Below, piece by piece: positions 19,172 through 28,500 of a stretch of 64,000 nucleotides of DNA. Under the pieces are notes generated by a model. It worked only from the letters and a program-made list of their open reading frames with translations. It was not told the DNA's origin and did no database searches. The DNA is from Rubripirellula reticaptiva (GTDB lineage Bacteria; Planctomycetota; Planctomycetia; Pirellulales; Pirellulaceae): positions 868,001 to 932,000 of the forward strand of contig NZ_SJPX01000002.1 in the NCBI RefSeq assembly GCF_007860175.1. Reading direction: 5' to 3'. The first letter of the stretch is position 1; the number at the start of each line of letters is the position of its first letter. Made by a program: the position numbers and the translations under genes.

Positions 19172-19317
19172 GAATTGGCTATTGGTCCTTTTCCAGGAAG
19201 ATTGCTGACAAACGAAACGTTTACAACAAGCGTAAGAAAGTGCTATTATCGGGAGGGAAATCGCATTTCAGCATAACGTGGAATGTTGCACAGCAAGTCT
19301 CAGCTGACGCTGTTCCT

Positions 19318-20223
19318 TCATTGTGGCATTAAATTTTCATTTAGTGTGCTCTTGAAGTTTCTGGCGTACTCCATGAGAACGTCAAAGGGAGTCTCAGAGC
19401 GAACCAATAGCAAATCAGAATCTTCACTGAGAAGTGGCATCATGAAATTAAGAAACTGTTTAGCGTCGATAACAATCGATTCGCCATTTCCAATTCTCGC
19501 CGTTCGAAGACAACCTGCAATTTTTAGCGGCTCCTGAAATTCGTGAAACCGGCTCGGCAACGCAGGCTGATGACAACGTACGTCAAAGTATCGGGTGTCA
19601 TCACTGGCCAGCTCAATTTTAAACCGATCTTTGTCCGGCCTCAGCAGGTAGGGAACTTTCGCCATTGCTTCGACGCTATGGAAACAGGTGTTGCGTCTGA
19701 GTTCAACGCCGAGCAATAGAATCTGTCCGTCGCCTTCCATCAGTCGAGCATAAGGAGTCCCCTCGCCACAAGGACTTTCGGCCCTGACATGATCCTCAAT
19801 TAATTTATTTGACAGCGGCCCGGAAGACGCGACAGAGTGCGATGGATGATTGCTTCGACTAACGTTTGGCATTTTACGAAAAGTCTCGGGAATACTGCCG
19901 ACGTGCGTTGCATCATTGGGCAATGAAAAAGAACGCTTCCCGTTGTTCACCGCGCTCCATGTGTGGGTCGGCATGACCAAGGTGCCCGATTCCCCGATGT
20001 ACGAAAGTAACGAATCAATGACCATCGCCGATCCACCAGCACAATAGCCGAGTGACGACAACGATGAATGCACCAAGACCATGCCACCACGGCGAAGACC
20101 AAGATCCTCGAAATGGTCATACATCTTTTGGTGTGTTAAATGTGGTTGCGCAAGATACCGATGTGCTGACTTCAGCGTTTTCTTCAAACGATGTCTAAAG
20201 CTAAGCGACGCTGCAATAGTCAT
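19318..20223 (-). CDS. AAC(3)-fold acetyltransferase, probably sugar N-acetyltransferase
   Basis: 301 residues. It matches the aminoglycoside 3-N-acetyltransferase family: LVHSSLSSLGYCAGG, SYIGESGTLVMPTHTWS, RSNHPSHSVASSG with the conserved His-Pro-x-His-S element, SPCGEGTPYARLM and ILLLGVELRRNTCFHSVEA. The family uses acetyl-CoA to acetylate an amino group. Members found in capsule/LPS loci acetylate amino sugars of the glycan rather than drugs, and this gene's position and ATGA overlap with a hexapeptide acyltransferase gene support that role here (inference). It should not be read as an antibiotic-resistance gene on this evidence. Confidence 0.87.
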   Translation of the reverse strand: MTIAASLSFRHRLKKTLKSAHRYLAQPHLTHQKMYDHFEDLGLRRGGMVLVHSSLSSLGYCAGGSAMVIDSLLSYIGESGTLVMPTHTWSAVNNGKRSFSLPNDATHVGSIPETFRKMPNVSRSNHPSHSVASSGPLSNKLIEDHVRAESPCGEGTPYARLMEGDGQILLLGVELRRNTCFHSVEAMAKVPYLLRPDKDRFKIELASDDTRYFDVRCHQPALPSRFHEFQEPLKIAGCLRTARIGNGESIVIDAKQFLNFMMPLLSEDSDLLLVRSETPFDVLMEYARNFKSTLNENLMPQ

Positions 20224-20771
20224 TGCTCCGCGTCCTCTTGCGCGTCTGAAGGTGATACTTGATCACTTCGGGTACCAATCTGCTTGGCGGGAACCCCTGC
20301 CAAAATTGCGAATGGCTCGAACGATTTCGTCACAACGGCTCCAGCGGCGACAACAGTGCCAGTTGATAAACGAACACCTGGCAGGACGATGCATCGAGCG
20401 CCAAGCCATACTCCGTCGCAAATTTCGACGGACGCGGATTCATAACCCTGGCTGCGGATTGGCAACAGCAGATTCGAAAACTTATGATTTTGTGTCCAGA
20501 CAAATGAACCAGGGCCTATCAGCACATCATTGCCAATCGTTATCCCGGCTTTAGCATTGAGTTGGCAACAGGTTGAAACTGCTGAGTTTTTGCCAACCAC
20601 AAGGTTTTCAGGGTGATAAATTGTAACATTTGCAAGTACTCGCGAGCTTGCGTCGGACCGAAACCCATAGAAGTGGTACCTAGCCTTCTCGCCGATTCGA
20701 CCTGGGACCGATTGCAGTAGAGCGTGCTTCCACTGCTTCCACTCGCGTCTTACTTTCCTCAACGTCAACAT
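20220..20771 (-). CDS. Left-handed beta-helix (hexapeptide) acyltransferase
   Basis: 183 residues. Hexapeptide repeats run from about residue 50 to 165: NAKAGITIGNDVLIGPGSF, the catalytic-type His in WTQNHKF, VEICDGVWLGARCIVLPGV, VVAAGAVVTKSFEPFAILAG and the closing VPAKQIGTR. This is the WbbJ/NodL/maltose-acetyltransferase type, which O-acetylates sugars using acetyl-CoA. The ATG at 20771 is preferred to a TTG one codon earlier. Its stop overlaps the start of the AAC(3)-type gene (ATGA), so the cluster encodes two cytoplasmic acetyltransferases in tandem. Confidence 0.9.
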   Translation of the reverse strand: MLTLRKVRREWKQWKHALLQSVPGRIGEKARYHFYGFRSDASSRVLANVTIYHPENLVVGKNSAVSTCCQLNAKAGITIGNDVLIGPGSFVWTQNHKFSNLLLPIRSQGYESASVEICDGVWLGARCIVLPGVRLSTGTVVAAGAVVTKSFEPFAILAGVPAKQIGTRSDQVSPSDAQEDAEQ

Positions 20772-20796
20772 CAACTGAGTTTACGAAATCAATGTG

Positions 20797-22365
20797 TCAA
20801 AAAGATTGAGTCGGACGTGGGAATCGCTTGAGCAGAGCCGAAATCTTTATTTTAATCAGCGTACGCAAACCAGAAATCTGGGCAGACGAGAGCATTATCG
20901 GAAACAAGAAAACTGACGCAAACACAGAAACCGTCCCGGCAAATGCGAGATCGAACCAGCTCGATACAGGTCCCAAACCACGAGACATAGCTATCATCGT
21001 ACAGGCAAGCAACGCAGCGAAAGCTAACGGACGAAAAGCTATTTTGCCGAGGAGCGACAGACTCCGCTGTTCCAAAATCACGGCATGAGCAGGCAAATGA
21101 AGCACGAAACCAATAAGCGAAGCCGCCACCAACGTCCCCACTGCGATTCCGACAGGTCCGAGTATTTTCCCCGCAATCATACTCGCGAGTAGGTTGAATA
21201 CTGCTTCCGCCAAGAGAAACAGGGACAACGACTTCAACTTATTGTCCGCGAGCATCAATTGAGTACCGACTCTTTGCAAGCCCACAAAGATAAATGCGAT
21301 ACTGAGAACGGCGTAAAGAAGCGGAGCCTGCGAAACAAGTTCTTTCGATTGCTCAGAGTCTCCAAGCCACAAGGTCAGGAAAGGTCGAATCCAAGTTGAC
21401 CCAACCACTAAAAGCGACAGTGACAAGCCAAGTACGATACGTGTCGATGTAACGTACAGATCGACAAGTGCACTCTTGTCGCCTCGCTTAAGCATGTGCG
21501 TCATGGTAGGAAACAAAACTTTCGTAGCTGCGACTACAATTTTCGTTCCATACTCAACCAATGATGCGGCCAACCCATAGGGTGCGACTGCTCTGGCACT
21601 AAACAGAATGGCAACGACGATGACATCCGAAAAATAGATAAACTGCCGACTAATACCAACTAGAAAATTCCAAACACCGACGTGCATGATTTCATTCAAC
21701 TCACTGCGATCAAACGTGAGCCCACAACGCCTTATTTCGGGCAAGAGTCGCCGAGCAACGACGACTCGAATAAAACCGTCGAGAAAGTCCGTTAGCGTTA
21801 AGATCAGTGACAGCATTACCAAACCGCCACCGGTCTTTAACGCCTGCCACGTCATCACCGCAAAGACAACCCTGGTCACAATTGAGATTGCGTTTGCAAT
21901 ATCGTAACGCTGCAGTCCAACCAGAACTGCACCATAAGGAGTTACGGGCAACTTGATCGCGACTCCCAAAGCCTGGATCAGTACGACAGGCAGAACCACG
22001 CTTACTATGTTGTCGCTGATCTCAACAAAACGGGGCAACGCTATCGCGAGTAGACCTGCGATAGCGACAACGGCAACTCCGAGTCCAAGAAACAGCGGTA
22101 TGGCGGCGGCAATGTGTCGCCTCACTGAAGGAATATCATCCGCTGCGATGCGACGCGTAATCGACTGAGTTAGGCCTGCACGCAGTCCCATGTCGACCAT
22201 GCCGTAGTAACCAACTAAACCCTGCAGCAGCAACCAAAGCCCGTAGGCTTCGTTACCCAGTTTTGCAATCACGAATGGTGTGAGCAACATCGTCACAACA
22301 ATCTGACACGCCAAGCCGACCCAACTCGACGCGACGTTCTTCAGGACGATTATTGCGACGCTCAT
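20797..22365 (-). CDS. Lipid-linked oligosaccharide flippase (Wzx-type MATE/MOP)
   Basis: 522 residues, about fourteen membrane helices. The N-terminal VASSWVGLACQIVVTMLLTPF, AYGLWLLLQGLVGYYGMVDMGL and TQSITRRIA are characteristic of polysaccharide-type flippases, which move the undecaprenyl-PP-linked repeat across the inner membrane. The ATG at 22365 is chosen because it precedes the first helix and has AGGA five bases upstream; a longer frame would add 32 non-membrane residues. The upstream region (22366-22470, minus strand) is AT-rich and contains TATAAA at 22424-22429, a possible -10 element. Confidence 0.9.
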   Translation of the reverse strand: MSVAIIVLKNVASSWVGLACQIVVTMLLTPFVIAKLGNEAYGLWLLLQGLVGYYGMVDMGLRAGLTQSITRRIAADDIPSVRRHIAAAIPLFLGLGVAVVAIAGLLAIALPRFVEISDNIVSVVLPVVLIQALGVAIKLPVTPYGAVLVGLQRYDIANAISIVTRVVFAVMTWQALKTGGGLVMLSLILTLTDFLDGFIRVVVARRLLPEIRRCGLTFDRSELNEIMHVGVWNFLVGISRQFIYFSDVIVVAILFSARAVAPYGLAASLVEYGTKIVVAATKVLFPTMTHMLKRGDKSALVDLYVTSTRIVLGLSLSLLVVGSTWIRPFLTLWLGDSEQSKELVSQAPLLYAVLSIAFIFVGLQRVGTQLMLADNKLKSLSLFLLAEAVFNLLASMIAGKILGPVGIAVGTLVAASLIGFVLHLPAHAVILEQRSLSLLGKIAFRPLAFAALLACTMIAMSRGLGPVSSWFDLAFAGTVSVFASVFLFPIMLSSAQISGLRTLIKIKISALLKRFPRPTQSF

Positions 22366-22710
22366 TGAGTCCTGGTGATACTCTTTGAAAAACTGATATT
22401 GAACGAGCTTGTCATATTTCTTATTTATAATGAAGAACGAGCAGGACAACTGACTCACCAAGGCTACTGAAGACTTGGATCTGAACCGCTACACCCTGCC
22501 GACTATCGATACTTGAACCCGTCAACGAGGAACCTCGATCGTCGCCCTGAGCGCGGACTTCGTCCACTTGGGTGACCGCTGAATCGGCGGCCCCCTAGGA
22601 TGGGTGAATTGCTGTTGTGTGTTTGCTCGTGAGTTTGCAACAACGACACGGGCCTTGCTCGACTGCTTCGGCAGGCAACGCAATGGCTACCGATGCTAAA
22701 TCGAATTTGC
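22366..22710. other. 345-base gap between two modules of the polysaccharide cluster
   Basis: The largest gap inside the minus-strand cluster. It separates the deacetylase-to-exosortase core from the flippase and all glycan-specific genes. The part next to the flippase is AT-rich with TATAAA on the minus strand at 22424-22429 and a poor TTGTCC upstream, so a promoter is possible but weak by eye. No coding frame, terminator hairpin or repeat was recognised. Confidence 0.5.
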
Positions 22711-23607
22711 TTACGCTGATGGCGCAGGAACCATGCTGATGGCTGATCTCATCGAGGCTGTGAGTGTCCCGAATGAGTAACGCGTCAGCATCTTTGTTAG
22801 CTTTGATTCGGTCGAGGCTAGCCCCACATAGTGGCGGAATCGACTTTGCTTGCCGAGACCCTCAATGCGAGGTTGTTTGGGATCGATTTCCCACGGGTGA
22901 ACGTAAAACATGGCTGGACGATCTTGCCTTTCGATTTTCTCAATCGCAGCAAACGTCAATGCCTGTGGAAACAACCTGAAATATCCTCCCCCGATCGGCA
23001 CGGTCAATCCGGCGACAGCGGCAGACGATGGAGGAAACTCTTGGATCGTTCCCCGACTTGTTTCAAGCGTGTGGACTTCTTTTTGGGCACCTGGAATTCC
23101 ATAGCGATCATGACCGGAAATCGGAAAGATACTGCTGTCCGTCGTGAATCCCTGTTCTACCAAAATGTCTAACGCCCACAACGACCGTCGCACGATAGAA
23201 AAGCTTGGCGCGCGATAAGCAGTCGTTTCGATTCCGCAAGCGTTGTAAATTGCGTCCTTGGAATTCGCGATGTCCTGCGCAAACTCTTCGGGCTTCAAGT
23301 CATAGACAAGTCGGTGCCAGTATCCATGCGAAGCAACCTCGTGGCCGGCTTCAGCAATCCGTTTGACAAGTGCCGGATAGCGCTCAGCCACCCACCCAAG
23401 AATAAAAAACGTACCGCGCACCTCAAGCGAATCGAACAGCGAAAGCAATCGATCAGTATTCGACTCAACGCGGCTTTCAAATTTGTCCCAGTTACTTCGC
23501 TGCACTCGACTCTCGAAGCCCGAGACCTGGAAATAGTCTTCAACATCGACCGTCAATGCATGGCGAATGGTTGAATGACGATTCGAGTTGTTCAAATGGG
23601 CTTCCAT
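22711..23607 (-). CDS. Polysaccharide deacetylase, exosortase-cluster (DUF3473) type
   Basis: 298 residues. NodB-type domain: TVDVEDYF (catalytic/metal Asp), VRGTFFILGWVAERYP, HEVASHGYWHRLVYDL (metal His pair), TAYRAPSFSI and the C-terminal MFYVHPWEIDP with its catalytic His, followed by the DUF3473-like FRHYVGLASTESKL. This subfamily is the one found in PEP-CTERM/exosortase EPS loci, where it is thought to deacetylate N-acetylated polymer. No signal peptide is obvious. ATG at 23607 is used; a GTG at 23616 would add three residues. Neither has a clear ribosome-binding site. Confidence 0.92.
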   Translation of the reverse strand: MEAHLNNSNRHSTIRHALTVDVEDYFQVSGFESRVQRSNWDKFESRVESNTDRLLSLFDSLEVRGTFFILGWVAERYPALVKRIAEAGHEVASHGYWHRLVYDLKPEEFAQDIANSKDAIYNACGIETTAYRAPSFSIVRRSLWALDILVEQGFTTDSSIFPISGHDRYGIPGAQKEVHTLETSRGTIQEFPPSSAAVAGLTVPIGGGYFRLFPQALTFAAIEKIERQDRPAMFYVHPWEIDPKQPRIEGLGKQSRFRHYVGLASTESKLTKMLTRYSFGTLTASMRSAISMVPAPSA

Positions 23608-23632
23608 GTTCGGCACAGGACCGGTTAGCTAA

Positions 23633-24721
23633 TTAATTTTGTTTGACCGGGCCGCTGGCTTCGATGAAACCAGCCGCCATCACCACATCGAGCCCAGCTT
23701 CATCGTCGTAGACCGAGCGGACATCGAGGGGCCTTTCGACAACTGACACAGCAGAAGCATCAGACTCGACGGGGGCGTTCAAGGCCCCCAGCAGATGACG
23801 GCACCGAAGTTTCATCATCCACATCACGATCTCGCCTTTTACACCCACCAACCGCAGCGCGGTCGCGAAAACCATTCGTGTATCGAGCCAATAGTCAGCG
23901 TGATTGATGTAATGCAAATCAAGGACCTGCTTTCGCTGCACATCTTCAAGCGACTGATCGGGGGGCAAGTTGATCTGCGCCAGCCCGGTGACACCGGGCT
24001 TGATTAGATTGCGCTGGTAATAGTCGTCAATTTCCGTCGCAAGTTTTTCACAAATTTCAGGGCGTTCTGGGCGAGGGCCCACCAGAGACATCTCGCCTCG
24101 GAAGACATTCCAAAGCTGGGGCAATTCATCGAGGTGCAATTCACGAAGGACTCGGCCAAGCGGCGTAACACGAGCATCCTTCTTTGTGGCCCAAACCGGT
24201 CGCCCAGGAATCTCGGCGTCAACAACCATGGACCGTAATTTGACGATTTCAAACACACGTCCATTAAGCCCGACGCGACGCTGCCGGTAGAAACCGGGCC
24301 CTTTCGATGTCAGTCGAACGAGCACGTAGAGCGTCAGCGTTAGCGGCGTTGTTGCAAACAGCAACAGTCCCCCAAGACATCGGTCCAACACATATTTGCG
24401 CCGAAAAAACGTAGCACGCGGCCGTACAGAAGGTGTTTTTGCATTCATTGCGATTTCTTGCTCAACGAAGTCTCGCGTCCCATCCCCTGGCGGAGACTGC
24501 TGGGGCTTAGGGCGATCCAACGCTATCGAACTTGATTGATTTCCATTGCGGGACATCCAGTTTGGCCACAGGGGCTCGCTCCATCGGTTGGTTTGCCAAA
24601 CACTTGGCTTGATGGCGATTGACGCACTTGACGAGGATGGAGAATTGCTGGGCTGCGCTTCCGGTTCAAAACCTGCGAACGACAGATCAGCTTGTACTTG
24701 AGTATGATTTTTTCTGGACAA
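23633..24721 (-). CDS. Initiating sugar-1-phosphate transferase (bacterial sugar transferase family)
   Basis: 362 residues. The C-terminal catalytic domain has one membrane-embedded helix (KYVLDRCLGGLLLFATTPLT, about 108-127), then FYRQRRVGLNGRVFEIVKLRSM, LHLDELPQLWNVFRGEMSLV, GPRPERPEI and PGVTGLAQIN, all typical of phosphoglycosyltransferases that load the first sugar onto undecaprenyl phosphate. The four-helix N-terminal domain of WcaJ-type proteins is absent; instead there are about 100 Ser/Pro/Gln-rich residues. The TTG at 24721 is chosen because GGAG lies eight bases upstream; ATGs at 24556 and 24448 have no such site, though the last would give a compact family-length protein. The C-terminal 40 residues after the catalytic domain are unassigned. 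Confidence 0.9.
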   Translation of the reverse strand: MSRKNHTQVQADLSFAGFEPEAQPSNSPSSSSASIAIKPSVWQTNRWSEPLWPNWMSRNGNQSSSIALDRPKPQQSPPGDGTRDFVEQEIAMNAKTPSVRPRATFFRRKYVLDRCLGGLLLFATTPLTLTLYVLVRLTSKGPGFYRQRRVGLNGRVFEIVKLRSMVVDAEIPGRPVWATKKDARVTPLGRVLRELHLDELPQLWNVFRGEMSLVGPRPERPEICEKLATEIDDYYQRNLIKPGVTGLAQINLPPDQSLEDVQRKQVLDLHYINHADYWLDTRMVFATALRLVGVKGEIVMWMMKLRCRHLLGALNAPVESDASAVSVVERPLDVRSVYDDEAGLDVVMAAGFIEASGPVKQN

Positions 24722-24848
24722 GATTCACTCTCCGTGTGACTGGCCAGGGCATGGCCTTCCATTTAGCAAGCATCTTCAATGCCCGCGATTAGCTAATCTG
24801 AACGATCTCGAACACATTTGGTTTTTGTAACTTGACTAACAACAAGAC

Positions 24849-25571
24849 TCATCGAACAGCCTTTCCGGCGACCGGCAAAAAGGCAGTTAAAAAGTCCTCG
24901 ACAGGCCTTTGACCTATCTCACCAACCGGACCTGCCACTTGAATTTTGTAGAGAGTTTCCGTCAACCAGAATCGCGGTTGCTCCCGAGCTTCCCATGGAC
25001 CACCGTCGCTCCACGCATACCAGACATCAAGCGAGGGCAAAGCGTCAACAGCATCAGCGAACTGAACCGACCAAAGTGAATTGTCTTGCCCTTCGACATC
25101 CAACGATTCAACTTTGCGATCACGTGCGATTTCGGTACCTACAGAGCTGTAACAGACTTCGGGCGTGTGGACTGCAATGGGGCCTCGTGGGCCAAACATG
25201 ATCGCAACGTTAACGACTTCACTCGTTCCTTCTTTCGTGTACTCACGGACAACGGATCCAAAGCAGCGGAGTAACTGCTCTGCTTTCGGGTCAAGCTGTT
25301 TCGTGCCAGTCAGTTTCCAGTCACCAATCTGCTCTGGAATTTCGCTCAGTAGTTTGCCCTGGTCATTGAGGTTTGCATTCACTGTCCAGCGTCCATCCAG
25401 ATATCCATGGACAACACAGGACAAAGCCACAAGGGCGATTAGTGTCCAAAACGCGCCTTGTTTTCTCGCGACTGTCAGTTGCTTGCCAGCCTGGGGGGAT
25501 GATTGAAAACTTGAACCACCGTTGCTATCGACGGAGCCATCCACGTGATCTCGAAGTGATAATGCTGCCAC
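24849..25571 (-). CDS. epsI: EpsI family exosortase-associated protein (DUF3485)
   Basis: 240 residues. One N-terminal membrane helix (about 40-57), then a periplasmic domain with IPEQIGDWKLTG, VVNVAIMFGPRGPIAVHTP and the hallmark VHTPEVCYSS (His about 135, Cys about 140). EpsI proteins accompany exosortases, often fused to them, and are needed for EPS production; the precise reaction is not established. Here it is a separate gene between the TPR protein and the sugar transferase. GTG at 25571 is the start, 11 bases after the TPR stop; no ATG is near. Confidence 0.9.
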   Translation of the reverse strand: MAALSLRDHVDGSVDSNGGSSFQSSPQAGKQLTVARKQGAFWTLIALVALSCVVHGYLDGRWTVNANLNDQGKLLSEIPEQIGDWKLTGTKQLDPKAEQLLRCFGSVVREYTKEGTSEVVNVAIMFGPRGPIAVHTPEVCYSSVGTEIARDRKVESLDVEGQDNSLWSVQFADAVDALPSLDVWYAWSDGGPWEAREQPRFWLTETLYKIQVAGPVGEIGQRPVEDFLTAFLPVAGKAVR

Positions 25572-25582
25572 TGATCGTCTCC

Positions 25583-28500
25583 TTATAGCCGGGAGCTAAA
25601 TTTTGATTTGATCTGACCCAACTTGGCCCGCTCATTGGGCGTCAACCCCGACAGATCAACGTTGCTTAAGTCGAGTTTTCCCCAATTCGCTTTCGCTTGC
25701 GATTCTTTGCCCTGAACAAGCTGGGCGATGATCACATGGAAGAGATGGCGGGGTTCGTGCGATTGAGCAAACGCTTTCTCGAACGTAATCTCAGCTTCAG
25801 CTATACGCCCCGACGCCAACTGGACAACCCCTTTGGTGTCGAGCAACTCTGAATCCTGGTTTGAAAGCTCGATCGCTGCCTCGATGGGTGCGAGGCCTTC
25901 GGACTCGCGTCCGTTGATTTCGGAAAACGCCATCGCGAGGTTATTGAGAGTTCGAATTCGAAGTGGATCTTTCTTGAGAGCACTTTGAAATGCTAGCACT
26001 GCTCCTTCAAAATCACCTTCCGTCATCCGGAGCGTTCCGACACTTTCGAGCAGCCCGGCGTCGCCTTGAAACAACTCGACAGCTCGATCGACGACCTTCG
26101 CATTCGTTTTCGAGATCTCGACTTGAGCCTGTAGATCCTTCATCCCCAACAAAGTTTCAAGAAACAAAGTTGCCGAAACGGGATCCGAGTTTGACCTAAA
26201 GTGCTCAAGACACACGTCAATGGCACGCTTGGGCTGATCCGCTCGCGTCAAAGCGAAGATGTAAGGAGCAAGCTCTTCTGAACTCGTCTGATAAGCTTTT
26301 TCGAACCAGCGAATCGACTGATCAACCAAGTCAAGCTTGACCATCGTTCTTCCAGCGGTGGAGTAGATCGCGGTTGCTTTAACCTTATCCGGATCATCGG
26401 CAGCGGTTGCCCTGATCGCATTTTCTGCCCACTGAGTGACCACGATTGGAAAATCCTTTGACTTGCCAAGTCGATCGGCAAGCTGCAAACAGACTTCGAG
26501 GCACTGAATCGTGGCCGGCGAAGCGACCTTCATTTCGTCGGCAAGATTCTTCAGCCGTGACTGGTCCTTGGAATCCCCCTTGGCGAGCAGATATTGAGCG
26601 TAACGATAGATGTCGACGGGATTTCGTTTGCCTCGATCGTACAGACTTACGTACAGCGAGCGGATTTCGGCATCCAAGTCTTTACTGCTGACGAGTTCGA
26701 GCGACGCCGTTTTTTCGAGCAACATTGCCAAGAAGCGAGTCGCATCATCACTGCTTCTTGTTTCGTCGGTGATCAGCCCCCGAAGCAGCTTTTGTGATTG
26801 CTCTAGCCGTTCTCGATTGGACGCAGACACCCCGTCGTTTTCAATTTCACGGAGAGCCTCGCTGCCAAGCAGAACGGCATACATCCATTGGTTGCTGGAA
26901 TCGGCGGCATTTTGACCTGACAACAATTCACTGATCAAATCCCAGTCGGGTACTTTATCGCCGGTTGCCGATGTGACCATTTTCTGGGCCAAACGATTCC
27001 GCAGTTGCGAATCGGATGGATCTCGCAGCAAGGCAAGATACATTGCCTGAATTTGACTTTCGACACGGTCCGTCGCCTCGTAAAACTCGGCTAGGTCCAA
27101 TTGCGATCGAGAAGACGGATCAAGTCGATCGGCGGTCGTCAGGTGCTCGAGCGTCTTATCGAAATCTTTCTTCGCAAAATACGCCCGGGCCAGCAGACGC
27201 GACTTTGGCAATTCGTCCATCTTGCTGTCCATCACTCTAGCAATCGCTTGGTCAATCTGCTGACGCTCATCAAGCACAACCGCGAGGTCAAGCTTCATCG
27301 CTAGCACCAGTGGTGAGTCAGTCACCGACAATACTTCGGCCCGTTTGATCGCCGCCACCGTTTGCTTCAGAATGCCCTGACGTTCGTCGCCGTCACCAAT
27401 GTTCTTCAGTGCGGTAGTTCCTGTGACCGCAAGAATCATATGAGACAGGAAGTCATCCGGATTTTGTTCAGCGAAATCCTGGGCCAATTCCATACTCTTG
27501 GTGTAGTCGCCGCGGCTTTCTGCCAAGTCAATTCGCATCGCAGAATTAAGATCAAGATCCGATTGATGAGCAAGCGACGAATTACGAATTTCCTCTTCCG
27601 CTTCATCTCCTCGATCAACAAGGATCAGCAGCTTCCAAAGAAGCCTTCTCGCTGAAATTTGGTTGTCCCCAGCGGCAATCCCACGACGAAGCTGAATGAT
27701 CGCCTCGTCGTTTTTACCTTCGAGCGCAAGGACTTGACCATTTAGAGAAATTGCTTCGCCCCAACGCGGCCGTAGAGCTAAAACTTGCTTGAGTAGCGAC
27801 TTGATTTCCACGACCCGCGGGTCCTTCGAATCGACGGGGCCCTTTGCGAGCTTCTGCTGAGCCATCAGGTCGCTGGCTCGCAAGAATCGCCAATAAGTTC
27901 CTTCCTTGCCTTCACGTTGCTGAAGCCGATCTTCCCATATACCTGATAGCTGTTCCGCTGATACAACCTTTCCATCTACTGAAAGCTGCTTCGAACCGCT
28001 TGGCAGTCGCTTGGCGACAATGGCAATGTCATACAACGTCGCCAGCGTTCGATTTGCCGGATCGATTTGGGTCAATGCTTGATAAACCAGTTCAGCATCA
28101 GCACCACGGTTCGCGTAGGCGGCAGCCAATTCCAGCAAGTCAGCCGAGCGACCTGCATCGGCCGAAGCCTGCTCGATCAGCAGATTAGCCGCTGCGATTG
28201 GATCAGTGACTGAAACAACTTTGGACTTAACGATTACACAATCCGTCGGATCGGCATCGGGCAGTGTTTCCATTCGGCCAATGGCCTTCATCGCAAGTTC
28301 CGATTCACCCAACTGACTAAGCTGTTCAGCAACAAACGCCTGCAACCTCGCGTTTTTGACGTTCTCGCTGGCCAACTGATCAAGCGACTGGGCGATCGCG
28401 TCCTGCGCGGCCGCTTCGCCGATCGACTGTTTTTCTAGCGGCACCGTCAACTCGATTGCCTTCAGCAATACCAATGACTCAGCCAACTCCGCGTCAGAAG

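Noticed and set aside
19318-20223. Antibiotic-resistance gene aac(3)
   Set aside because: The fold matches, but the position among glycan-modification genes and the ATGA link to a sugar acyltransferase make sugar N-acetylation far likelier.
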